Source: Flavobacterium sp. UBA7680 (lineage in GTDB: Bacteria; Bacteroidota; Bacteroidia; Flavobacteriales; Flavobacteriaceae). From it: a stretch of 64,000 bases of DNA. Shown here piece by piece: positions 16,916-24,140 of this stretch. The DNA is taken from the NCBI RefSeq assembly GCF_002482975.1, contig NZ_DLHA01000017.1:211700-275699 (forward strand), in the 5' to 3' direction. How positions within the stretch are numbered: the stretch's first letter is position 1; each line of letters begins with the position of its first letter. The notes beneath the pieces are model-generated. The model saw nothing but the letters and a program-made list of their open reading frames with translations. It was not told the origin of the DNA and did no database searches. The position numbers and the translations under genes are program-made.

Positions 16916-17938
16916 CTAAGATTCTGAGTTTTCTTTTATATACTGTAAAATCGAAACATCAAAATTTTGCTGGTGATTGATGAATGTGCTTTTTATGGGC
17001 AGATAATACAATTGAGAAACCAGTTTCGAATCTTTTAAACGAACATAATCTTTCTCAGTTGTAATAATCTTTCTTCCGTTTGCTTTATTTTGAATGGAAT
17101 CTAAATCGGCATCAGAAAAATGATGATGATCTGGGAAAGTCAAACATTCATCATTTTCATTTTTTAAATAATCAAAAAATGGTTTTGGTTTTGCAATTCC
17201 GGCTAAAAGCAACTTTGATTCTGATTTTATTTCATCCACAGTAATCTTTTCATTTTTACCATAAATTACAGTATCGTAATCTATAAAAGTAAAGAAGATT
17301 TGCTGCGAACAATTTAGCTTTAACTTTAAACGAATCTCTTCTTGTTTTTCTTCCGATAAATTATTTGGGCATTTAGTAACCACAACAATATTAGCTCTAT
17401 TGGCTCCGCTTCGGCTTTCTCTTAAATTTCCTGTTGGCAGCATAAAATCATCTGCATATAAATCGCCATAAGAAGTCAGCAGAATATAAAATCCAGCTTT
17501 TACTTTTCGATGCTGATAAGCGTCGTCTAATAAAACTACCTGAGGTTTTTCTTTCTGCGAAAGCAATTGTGTGATTCCGTTTGTTCGATTCGCATCAACC
17601 GCAACCTGAACATTTGGAAATTTTTGATAAAACTGAAAAGGTTCATCGCCCAGAATTTCAGCATTTGAAGCTGCATCTGCCAAAACAAAACCTTCCGATT
17701 TTCTTTTATAACCCCGGCTTAAAGTCGCCACTTTATATTTATCAGCTAATAACCGAATCAAATATTCAATTTGTGGAGTTTTTCCAGTTCCGCCCACACT
17801 TAAATTTCCAACCGCAATAACCGGAACATTAAAAGAAGTTGATTTTAGAATTCCTTTATCAAAAAGAAAATTGCGAATGCTGGTAATGAATCCGTATAGA
17901 ATGGCAAAGGGAAAAAGTATTTTTCGAAGTAAGTTCAT
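16916..17938 (-). CDS. lpxK: Tetraacyldisaccharide 4'-kinase LpxK
   Basis: LpxK phosphorylates the 4' position of the lipid A disaccharide precursor at the inner membrane. The 340-residue protein has an N-terminal membrane-associated helix (ILFPFAILYGFITSIRNFLF) and the P-loop GNLSVGGTGKTP. Further motifs are LSRGYKRKSEGF, GDEPFQF, VLLDDAYQHRK, and TTEKDYVRL toward the end. It lies only 4 bases after the YoeB-like toxin gene on the same strand, so it is very likely expressed, at least partly, as the third gene of the toxin-antitoxin operon. Confidence 0.95.
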   Translation of the reverse strand: MNLLRKILFPFAILYGFITSIRNFLFDKGILKSTSFNVPVIAVGNLSVGGTGKTPQIEYLIRLLADKYKVATLSRGYKRKSEGFVLADAASNAEILGDEPFQFYQKFPNVQVAVDANRTNGITQLLSQKEKPQVVLLDDAYQHRKVKAGFYILLTSYGDLYADDFMLPTGNLRESRSGANRANIVVVTKCPNNLSEEKQEEIRLKLKLNCSQQIFFTFIDYDTVIYGKNEKITVDEIKSESKLLLAGIAKPKPFFDYLKNENDECLTFPDHHHFSDADLDSIQNKANGRKIITTEKDYVRLKDSKLVSQLYYLPIKSTFINHQQNFDVSILQYIKENSES

Positions 17939-17942
17939 AGAA

Positions 17943-18224
17943 TTATTTATCTGAATAATGACCCATTGCAGAAATTACAAATACGGTTACAATATCTTCC
18001 TGGACTTTATATATAATTCTATCTTTAGAATTTATTTCTCTAGACCAAAACCCGCTTAATCCATATTTTAATGCTTCTGGTTTCCCAACACCTTCATAAG
18101 GTGTTTCACTAAGCTCTTCTAAAATCTGATTAATTTTTTTGATACTAGCCTGATTACCTGCTTTGAAATGTTTTTTTAAATGTGACTCCGCTAATTTTTC
18201 TATTTTAAGCCTAAACTTCCCCAT
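17943..18224 (-). CDS. Txe/YoeB family toxin
   Basis: This 93-residue protein matches the YoeB/Txe ribosome-dependent mRNA interferases. Compared with E. coli YoeB, the core VGKPEALKYGLSGFWSREI is conserved. The catalytic equivalents are all present: Glu50 (GKPE), Arg69 (SKDR), and the C-terminal pair His89-Tyr90 (MGHY), so it should be active. It overlaps the antitoxin gene by 25 bases, the typical antitoxin-then-toxin order, and lies 4 bases from lpxK. About eight residues precede the usual YoeB start. Confidence 0.9.
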   Translation of the reverse strand: MGKFRLKIEKLAESHLKKHFKAGNQASIKKINQILEELSETPYEGVGKPEALKYGLSGFWSREINSKDRIIYKVQEDIVTVFVISAMGHYSDK

Positions 18225-18442
18225 ACATCTTTTGGATCAACCTCTTTATAATCACCTCTTTTATCTGATTCTAATACCATTTTTACAAATTCAGGATTAT
18301 AGGGACTTTTTTCCTCTTTAAGTTTTTTTGAATCTGTTTCAATAATCTCAATTTCATCAAACCCTTTAAAACTATCAAACATGGCGATAAAAGCTTTCCC
18401 TATCTTAGTGCGTTCGTTTATTTTTACAGTTAGCGTTTTCAT
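18200..18442 (-). CDS. Antitoxin of the YoeB-type module
   Basis: This roughly 80-residue acidic protein precedes and overlaps the YoeB-like toxin by 25 bases, the standard layout of a type II module. It does not look like classic YefM; the N-terminal MKTLTVKINERTKIGKAF half and the charged C-terminus (GDYKEVDPKDVWGSLGLK) resemble small Bacteroidota antitoxins whose C-terminus wraps the toxin. The open frame extends to 18460, but ATG 18442 gives a compact start 18 bases from the -7 element at 18460-18467, which overlaps the longer start. The antitoxin role rests on position and size. Confidence 0.78.
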   Translation of the reverse strand: MKTLTVKINERTKIGKAFIAMFDSFKGFDEIEIIETDSKKLKEEKSPYNPEFVKMVLESDKRGDYKEVDPKDVWGSLGLK

Positions 18443-18459
18443 AGTTCTTGATTTAAACA

Positions 18460-18467
18460 CAAAGATA
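18460..18467 (-). promoter_or_regulatory. -7 element of the toxin-antitoxin operon
   Basis: The minus strand reads TATCTTTG, a consensus -7 element 18 bases before ATG 18442. It would drive antitoxin, toxin and possibly lpxK. Confidence 0.55.
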
Positions 18468-18573
18468 CAAAAAGTAAACCATTCGTTTATAGAATGTAAA
18501 TCAAGTCACAGAACAATCTGGAGCATCTTCTAATCAAGTATAGTTTTATTGAAGTAGTTTTTTTCGTTAATTT

Positions 18574-18624
18574 GTTTTAGGTTTCAGTTGTCAAAAAACT
18601 TGAAACCTGAAACTTGAAACAAAA
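18574..18624. repeat. GTTTCAGGTTTCAAGTTTC-type repeat
   Basis: AGGTTTCA (18579-18586) pairs with TGAAACCT (18601-18608), followed by GAAACTTGAAAC. The same vocabulary occurs at 30013-30118. It contributes the spurious TTG start at 18614 for the next gene. Confidence 0.72.
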
Positions 18625-18631
18625 TAAAAAA

Positions 18632-19726
18632 ATGAAAATCAAAGACATCATAACCGTACTAGAAGAAATGGCGCCTCTCGCCTATGCAGAAGATTTTGAT
18701 AATGTGGGACTTTTAGTGGGGAATCCGGAAAACGAAAGTAACGGAGTTTTAGTTTGTCATGATGCATTAGAAAATGTAATTGAAGAAGCCATAACTAAAA
18801 ATTGCAATCTCGTAGTTTGCTTTCATCCTATCTTATTTTCTGGAATTAAAAAAATTACCGGCAAAAACTATGTCGAGCGAGCTATTTTAAAAGCAATTAA
18901 AAATGATATTGCTATTTATGCCGTACATACCGCTTTAGATAATCATCCGCAGGGAGTTAATAACATTTTCTGTAATACTCTAGGTTTAATAAACACCAAA
19001 ATTTTAATTCCAAAACAGCAATTTTTACAAAAATTAGTAACTTATACTGTTCATGATAATTCTGAAAAAGTTCGAAATGCAATGTTCGAAGCCGGCGCAG
19101 GAACTATCGGAAACTATGATAACTGCAGTTTTAATTCTGAAGGTTTTTTCACTTTTAAAGGAAATGAAAAAAGCAATCCAACAATTGGAGAAAAAGGAAA
19201 ATTACATACCGGAACAGAAATAAAAATCGAAGTTATTTTTGAGAAGCATTTACAATCTAAAATTTTAAAAGCGCTTTTAACGAATCATATTTATGAAGAA
19301 GTGGCTTATGAAATCTACGATCTGCAAAATTCACATCAAAATATTGGCTTAGGAATGATTGGGGAATTGGAGAATGAAATGGATGAAAAGGAATTTCTTC
19401 TGCACATAAAAGAAATTATGATTGCCCGCGGCATTCGTCATTCTGCCTTTACAGGAAAAAAAGTAAAAAAAGTAGCCGTTTTGGGAGGTTCAGGAAGCTT
19501 TGCCATAAAAAATGCAATTCAGGCTGGAGCCGATGCTTTTTTAACTGCTGATTTAAAATATCATCAGTTTTATGAAGCAGAAAACAAGTTACTTTTGGCC
19601 GATATTGGTCATTTTGAGAGCGAACGCTATACAAAAAACTATATTGTTGATTATCTTCGAAAAAAAATTCTTAATTTTGCGATCATTTTATCGGAAGAAA
19701 ATACAAATCCAGTTAAGTACTTATAG
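18632..19726 (+). CDS. Nif3-like dinuclear metal centre protein
   Basis: This 364-residue protein belongs to the Nif3 / GTP cyclohydrolase I type 2-like family (YqfO type with a central insert). Conserved pieces: MKIKDIITVLEEMAPLAYAE, DNVGLLVG, the metal-binding CFHPILFSGIKK, HTALDNHPQGVNN, and near the C-terminus GADAFLTADLKYHQF and ADIGHFESE. It forms ring-shaped hexamers with two metals per site in known members; the cellular reaction is not established. The open frame begins at a TTG (18614) inside a repeat; ATG 18632 is preferred. The zinc-ribbon homologue follows 3 bases later and is a frequent neighbour of this family in Bacteroidota. Confidence 0.9.
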   Translation: MKIKDIITVLEEMAPLAYAEDFDNVGLLVGNPENESNGVLVCHDALENVIEEAITKNCNLVVCFHPILFSGIKKITGKNYVERAILKAIKNDIAIYAVHTALDNHPQGVNNIFCNTLGLINTKILIPKQQFLQKLVTYTVHDNSEKVRNAMFEAGAGTIGNYDNCSFNSEGFFTFKGNEKSNPTIGEKGKLHTGTEIKIEVIFEKHLQSKILKALLTNHIYEEVAYEIYDLQNSHQNIGLGMIGELENEMDEKEFLLHIKEIMIARGIRHSAFTGKKVKKVAVLGGSGSFAIKNAIQAGADAFLTADLKYHQFYEAENKLLLADIGHFESERYTKNYIVDYLRKKILNFAIILSEENTNPVKYL

Positions 19727-19729
19727 AAT

Positions 19730-20509
19730 ATGACGAATACGAAAGAATTAAGTGTTGAGGACAAGTTAAGAGCAATATATGATTTACAGCTTATTGACTC
19801 TAGAATTGACGAAATCAGAAACGTTAGAGGAGAACTTCCTTTAGAGGTTGAAGATTTAGAAGATGAAGTTGCAGGTTTGAGCACTCGTTCAGAGAAACTG
19901 AAAAGTGAACTTGAAGTGATTGAGGAGCAAATCAAAGCAAAGAAAATTGCTATTGAGGAGCATAAAGAGGTTATCAAGAAATACACAAAACAACAAGAAT
20001 CAGTTCGTAACAACAGAGAATTTAATTCTTTGACTAAAGAAGTTGAATTTCAGGAATTAGAAATTCAATTAGCTGAAAAGCAAATCAAAGAAATGAAAGC
20101 TTCTATCGAGCATAAAAAAGAAGTTATTTCTAATTTAAAAGAAAAACTTGATGCTAAAAGCTCTCATTTAAAACATAAAAAATCTGAATTAGACGCTATT
20201 ATGGCTGAAACTCAAAAAGAAGAAATCTTCTTATCTGAGAAATCAGCTGAATTTTCAGCTCTAATCGAAGACAGATTATTAGCTGCTTACAACAGAATCA
20301 GAAGCAGTGTTCGTAACGGATTAGCTGTAGTTTCTATTGAAAGAGGTGCTTCTGCAGGATCTTTCTTTACAATTCCACCACAAACTCAGGTTGAAATCGC
20401 TTCTAGAAAGAAAATCATTACTGATGAGCACTCTGGAAGAATTTTAGTTGACACTCAATTAGCTGAAGAAGAAAAAGAAAAAATGGAACAATTGTTCTCA
20501 AAATTCTAA
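19730..20509 (+). CDS. COG1579-type coiled-coil protein, zinc ribbon lost
   Basis: The 259-residue protein has a long charged coiled coil (about 30-190) and a C-terminal domain of the C4-type zinc-ribbon family (COG1579, DUF164). In typical members the end carries two CxxC pairs, as in ACGGCF and CEHCGR. Here the aligned positions are Ser208, Ser211, Asp232 and Ser235 (RGASAGSFF and TDEHSGRIL), so all four zinc cysteines are gone, while the surrounding IPPQTQ and GRILVD are kept. The fold is probably maintained without zinc. It follows the Nif3-family gene by 3 bases and ends in a good terminator. Function unknown; a nucleic-acid or scaffolding role is a guess. Confidence 0.88.
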   Translation: MTNTKELSVEDKLRAIYDLQLIDSRIDEIRNVRGELPLEVEDLEDEVAGLSTRSEKLKSELEVIEEQIKAKKIAIEEHKEVIKKYTKQQESVRNNREFNSLTKEVEFQELEIQLAEKQIKEMKASIEHKKEVISNLKEKLDAKSSHLKHKKSELDAIMAETQKEEIFLSEKSAEFSALIEDRLLAAYNRIRSSVRNGLAVVSIERGASAGSFFTIPPQTQVEIASRKKIITDEHSGRILVDTQLAEEEKEKMEQLFSKF

Positions 20510-20514
20510 ATATC

Positions 20515-20544
20515 AAGTCCCGATTTAATCGGGACTTTTTTTTT
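20515..20544 (+). terminator. Intrinsic terminator
   Basis: AAGTCCCGAT (20515-20524) pairs with ATCGGGACTT (20528-20537), followed by a run of T. Confidence 0.88.
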
Positions 20545-20552
20545 GCATATTT

Positions 20553-20639
20553 TTTTGCCACAGATTAAAAGGATTAACACAGATTAAATTATTCTTACGC
20601 TGAATAAAATCTTTTTAATCCTTTTAATCTGTGGCAAAA
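20553..20639. repeat. Perfect 25-base inverted repeat
   Basis: Arms at 20553-20577 and 20615-20639 are exact inverted copies starting TTTTGCCACAGATTAAAAGG. The spacer is 37 bases. The same phrase occurs in the repeats near 1492 and 31650. It lies between a terminator and the hydrolase gene. Confidence 0.9.
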
Positions 20640-20670
20640 CATTTTTTACCTTTAGAAAAAAATTTAAGTT

Positions 20671-21528
20671 TTGGGAATTAAAAAAGGAATTCGTTTTATT
20701 ACATTAAAATCAGTTGGATCTTATATTAACTTTTTGAGTTATGTGCGTCCGCAAAAAGCTCTTGAACTTTCTTATGCACTTTTTAGCCAGCCGAGAATTG
20801 GAAGACTGCAAAAAGAAACACTTCCAAAAGTTTTAAGACATACCGAAACAGAAACTTTCCATCATAACGAACATCATTTTCAAACCTATATCTGGAAAGG
20901 AAATGAAACCAAAATTTTACTAGTTCATGGTTGGGAAAGTAATGCTGCGCGCTGGAAAAAAACATTGCCGCATTTACAAAAATCAGGAAGTACTATTATT
21001 GCAATTGACGCTCCTGCCCACGGACAAAGCAGCGGAAAAGAATTTAATGTTCCGCTTTATGCCGAATTCATCAATAAAGCCGTAGAAAAATATCAGCCTG
21101 AAATTATTATTGGGCATTCTATTGGCGGTGCGGCCTGTGTTTATCATCAATATTTATTTCCGAATACGAGCATCAATAAAATGGTTATTCTTGGCGCTCC
21201 TTCTGATTTAAAAACTTTGATTGATAATTACATTTCAATGCTAAGTTTGAACTCCAAAATGTTACCTCTTTTAGAAAGCAAATTTATAAATCGCTTCAAC
21301 TTTAAACTGGAAGATTTTTCAGGGCAAAAATTTGCATCTCAATTTACTATTCCTGGTTTCATTGCGCATGATACTTCAGATAAAATCGTCGCTTTTGAAG
21401 AAGGAAAAAAAATAGCCAGCAATTGGAAAAATAGTCAGTTTATTGAAACCAAAGGTTTAGGCCACGGAATGCATGATGATGAGTTGTATGATAAGGTGAT
21501 TGAGTTTCTTTTTGAAGGTTCAAAGTAA
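20671..21528 (+). CDS. Alpha/beta hydrolase
   Basis: This 285-residue protein has the alpha/beta-hydrolase core: the oxyanion region LLVHGWESNAARW, IDAPAHGQSSG, and the nucleophile elbow GHSIGG. The acidic residue lies in HDTSDKIV and the histidine in KGLGHGMHDD. The triad is complete, so it is probably an active cytoplasmic esterase or hydrolase of unknown substrate. An in-frame stop at 20665 leaves TTG 20671 as the only start that keeps the N-terminal helix, since the next ATG is far inside the domain. It stands between two repeat-rich gaps. Confidence 0.86.
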   Translation: MGIKKGIRFITLKSVGSYINFLSYVRPQKALELSYALFSQPRIGRLQKETLPKVLRHTETETFHHNEHHFQTYIWKGNETKILLVHGWESNAARWKKTLPHLQKSGSTIIAIDAPAHGQSSGKEFNVPLYAEFINKAVEKYQPEIIIGHSIGGAACVYHQYLFPNTSINKMVILGAPSDLKTLIDNYISMLSLNSKMLPLLESKFINRFNFKLEDFSGQKFASQFTIPGFIAHDTSDKIVAFEEGKKIASNWKNSQFIETKGLGHGMHDDELYDKVIEFLFEGSK

Positions 21529-21573
21529 CAAAGAGACAAAGGTTCAGAGGTTTCTCTTACTGAGACCGCATTT

Positions 21574-21708
21574 TTGTCATCCTGAGCGAAGTCGAAGGGC
21601 TCACAAGTAGCTCGATCAAGATTGGCGATTTTAGGAACGGAGTTTCTTGCGAAGATTGCTTCGCCAATTCACTATCGCTCGTGTCCTCGTTCCTCGGAAT
21701 GACAAATG
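21574..21708. repeat. GTCATCCTGAGCGAAG-type palindrome
   Basis: TTGTCAT (21574-21580) starts a GTCATCCTGAGCGAAGTCG unit; ATGACAA (21699-21705) closes the element, with an inner hairpin GCGAAG (21649-21654) / CTTCGC (21659-21664). The unit is the same family as the cluster at 51475-52216. The ten-base string at 21672-21681 also occurs at bases 2-11 of the window, so a partial element may lie at the left edge. Flanking 21720-21755 has the loose TCTAAGAA-type low-complexity phrases. Confidence 0.75.
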
Positions 21709-21754
21709 TTAAGGAAAAATCTAAAATTCTAACAATCTAAGAAGTCTAAATTGT

Positions 21755-22435
21755 CTAAACAACAATTTTAAAATACTTAAACAGCTCCTTCTCTCCTTTT
21801 CCGGTAATAGTAATTGCTCTGGAATTAACGGTTTTTCTGAGCCAGTCTTCCTTTATCATTTTGTTGAAAAGCAAAGTTCCGACTGAACCGGCAATATGAT
21901 TTCTTCGTTCACTCCAATCTAAACAAGGTTTTAAAAATATTCGCTTTTGTTTTTGCGCTTCTTCTAAATTAATTCCAAAATCAGAAAACCATTTTTCTCC
22001 TTCCTTGCTAATTTCAAACGCATTGTTTTTTTCTACAACTATTTTTTGTTCCAATAAACTATCCGTTAAAGCAACTCCAATTTTTCCGGCTAAATGATCG
22101 TAACAAGTTCTACAGAATTTTATTGGAGGATAATTTTCTGTTTTATTTTTTAAAGAAACTGCTGGTTTCGGAACTATGTTTGCCATTGCTTCAAGCGCGT
22201 ATGCAACTTCCTTATTCGAAAATCTATAATATTTATGACGTCCTTGTTTTTCTACACAAAGCAAATCGGCATCGAGAAGTTTTCCTAAATGCATACTTAT
22301 ATTTTGCGGCGAAGTATTTGCGCTGACTGCTAATTCTGTCGCTGTAAAAGCTCTTCCGTCCATTAAAGTCCACAGAATTAAAGCGCGCGTTGGGTCGCCA
22401 ATTAAAGATGCCGTTTTTATAAATTGATCTTCCAT
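21755..22435 (-). CDS. ArsR-type winged-helix regulator
   Basis: This 226-residue protein has an N-terminal ArsR winged helix (GDPTRALILWTLMDGRAFTA, then TSPQNISMHLGKLLDADLL, and the wing EKQGRHKYYRF). A long C-terminal domain carries a conserved Cys pair (KFCRTCYDHLAGKIG). The C-terminal domain is typical of one ArsR subgroup and may sense a ligand. It is divergent from the P450 gene with 74 bases between starts, and a perfect palindrome lies over the P450 -7 element there. It probably represses the P450 operon and perhaps itself; the ligand is unknown. Confidence 0.88.
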   Translation of the reverse strand: MEDQFIKTASLIGDPTRALILWTLMDGRAFTATELAVSANTSPQNISMHLGKLLDADLLCVEKQGRHKYYRFSNKEVAYALEAMANIVPKPAVSLKNKTENYPPIKFCRTCYDHLAGKIGVALTDSLLEQKIVVEKNNAFEISKEGEKWFSDFGINLEEAQKQKRIFLKPCLDWSERRNHIAGSVGTLLFNKMIKEDWLRKTVNSRAITITGKGEKELFKYFKIVV

Positions 22436-22477
22436 TTAGATATCGATAGTTAAGTACAGAATGAACTATTGCTTTGT

Positions 22478-22494
22478 AAAGTTAAATAACTTTG
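22478..22494 (+). promoter_or_regulatory. ArsR operator over the P450 promoter
   Basis: AAAGTTA (22478-22484), a 2-base centre, and TAACTTT (22487-22493) form a perfect inverted repeat. Its right half is part of TAACTTTG (22487-22494), the -7 element 16 bases before the P450 ATG. A dimeric repressor bound here would block the promoter. This is inference from position and symmetry. Confidence 0.55.
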
Positions 22495-22509
22495 CTAAAA
22501 ACATTCCAT

Positions 22510-23661
22510 ATGACTTCTGCTTTATTTCTTCAATCTAATACTGCCGATCCCTATTCGATCTATAAAAACATGCTCAAAAACAACTCTGTTTTTTGGGATG
22601 AAACAAATAAAATATGGGCGATTTATTCGTATGAAGATTGTGTTTCAATTTTAAAAAATCCTAAAGCTGAGATTCCGCCAGTAAATCCAGACAACGAACA
22701 AAAACTGAATAAAACGGCATTAGAAATTTTAAATAATCTGACACGATTATCAAACGGAATTTCGCATGAAATTTCAAAAGAAATCGCGATGTTATTATTT
22801 TCAAAGATGAAATTAGTCGATATTAATTCAATTATTTCTCAATTAATACAAAGTAATTTAGTCGAAAATAAAATGGATTGGGTAAATTCGGTTTGCAAAA
22901 AACTGCCCATTTTAGTTGTTTTGAAAAGTTTTGGTTTTGAAGAAAAGGATTGTGATTTTATTTCAAACCAAATGGAATCTTTAGTTAAAATAATGCTTTC
23001 GCAGAAAACAGAAGAACAGATAAAATATATAAATGAAATTGCGCCAGAAATCTTTTCAATTGCCGAAAAACAGCTTTCTTCATTGTATTTTTACGAATCT
23101 ATCCTAACCAAAATTTCAGAATCAAATTCTCTTTCGCTCAGCGAAATTAAAACAATAAGTATTAGTAATTTAATTGGATTATTTATTCAGAGTTTTGATG
23201 CCGGAAGGGGAATTTTGAGCAATTCATTATTGCAGATTCTTAATCATAAAACTTTTTCCAGTAAAACGGAAATTGAAAAATCGGTTATTGAAACTTTGCG
23301 TTTTGATCCGCCCATTCATAATACAAGACGAATTGCTGTCGAAGATATTTTTATCAGCGAAAGCCAAATTAAAAAAAATGACTCGATTTTAGTCGTACTT
23401 GCATCCGCAAATCGAGATCCGAAAAAGTTTGAAAAGGAGTCCAATTTTGATATGGAAAGAAATAACAATGCCGAAAACCTAACTTTTGGAACTGGCAGAC
23501 ATATGTGCCTGGCAAAACATTTCTCCATTCATTTAGCTGCCGAAGCTTTATGGTTTTTATTTAATGAATTTAAAACCGTAAAAATTTTAGAAAATAATAT
23601 TCAATACGAACCAATGATTAATGCCCGATTACCAAAAACAATCTGGGTTTCATTACAATAA
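22510..23661 (+). CDS. Cytochrome P450
   Basis: This 383-residue soluble P450 has ExxR in ETLRFDPP (Glu261, Arg264) and the haem-cysteine loop FGTGRHMCLA (Cys333). The I-helix reads LFIQSFDAGRG. Aligned with the usual (A/G)Gx(D/E)T motif, the acid is kept (Asp230) but the oxygen-activating Thr is Ala231 and the preceding glycines are Gln and Ser. The substrate is unknown. The frame is open from TTG 22492, but that TTG lies in the -7 element, so ATG 22510 is used. It is followed after 13 bases by a monooxygenase-fold gene and is divergent from an ArsR regulator. No ferredoxin gene is adjacent. Confidence 0.88.
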   Translation: MTSALFLQSNTADPYSIYKNMLKNNSVFWDETNKIWAIYSYEDCVSILKNPKAEIPPVNPDNEQKLNKTALEILNNLTRLSNGISHEISKEIAMLLFSKMKLVDINSIISQLIQSNLVENKMDWVNSVCKKLPILVVLKSFGFEEKDCDFISNQMESLVKIMLSQKTEEQIKYINEIAPEIFSIAEKQLSSLYFYESILTKISESNSLSLSEIKTISISNLIGLFIQSFDAGRGILSNSLLQILNHKTFSSKTEIEKSVIETLRFDPPIHNTRRIAVEDIFISESQIKKNDSILVVLASANRDPKKFEKESNFDMERNNNAENLTFGTGRHMCLAKHFSIHLAAEALWFLFNEFKTVKILENNIQYEPMINARLPKTIWVSLQ

Positions 23662-23674
23662 AAAAAATAAAAAT

Positions 23675-24022
23675 ATGATAGCTGTAATTTTTGAAGTGAT
23701 TCCAAACGAAGGAAAAAAAGAGGAATATCTTGATATCGCTGCAAGTCTGCGTCCTGAATTAGACCATATTGAAGGTTTTATTTCGATAGAACGATTTCAG
23801 AGTTTTTCTGATCCTTCAAAAGTTTTGTCTTTATCTTTCTGGAGGGATGAAGAGAGTATTCAGCAATGGAGAAATCTTGAAATGCATCGCGCTGCGCAGG
23901 CAAAAGGTAGAAATGAAGTTTTCAAAGATTATCATTTACGAATTGCAACCGTTGTGCGTGATTACGGAATGTTTGAAAGAAAAGAAACTCCAGAGGATAG
24001 TTCGATTTTTCATGATTCTTAA
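23675..24022 (+). CDS. ABM-fold monooxygenase-like protein
   Basis: This 115-residue protein matches the antibiotic biosynthesis monooxygenase (ABM) dimeric alpha/beta-barrel fold: MIAVIFEVIPNEGKKEEYLD, then IEGFISIERFQSFSDPSK, FWRDEESIQQWR and EMHRAAQAKG. Members include quinone-forming monooxygenases and haem-degrading enzymes; nothing here decides between them. It lies 13 bases after the P450 stop and is surely its operon partner. The open frame extends upstream to 23621 inside the P450 gene, but ATG 23675 gives the family N-terminus. Confidence 0.86.
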   Translation: MIAVIFEVIPNEGKKEEYLDIAASLRPELDHIEGFISIERFQSFSDPSKVLSLSFWRDEESIQQWRNLEMHRAAQAKGRNEVFKDYHLRIATVVRDYGMFERKETPEDSSIFHDS

Positions 24023-24025
24023 TTA

Positions 24026-24120
24026 AGGTACTGAGGTTCTAAGTTGCTAAGATTCTAAGTTTTTTTTAGTTCAAAGCTTTTGAAAAATCTAAAATCTGAA
24101 TTCTAAAATCTAAAATCATT
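24026..24120. repeat. Low-complexity TCTAAGTT / AAATCTAAAA phrases
   Basis: Degenerate direct copies of TTCTAAG and AAATCTAAAA(TC) fill this gap. Similar text lies at 16890-16925 and 21718-21755. No gene or stable hairpin is seen. Confidence 0.5.
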
Positions 24121-24128
24121 TTTTTGCC

Positions 24129-24136
24129 TACTTTTG
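24129..24136 (+). promoter_or_regulatory. -7 element at the rluF start
   Basis: TACTTTTG ends only 4 bases before the rluF ATG. If it is the promoter, transcription starts at or within the first codon and the mRNA would be leaderless. No clear TTG box was found. Confidence 0.45.
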
Positions 24137-24140
24137 CAGT

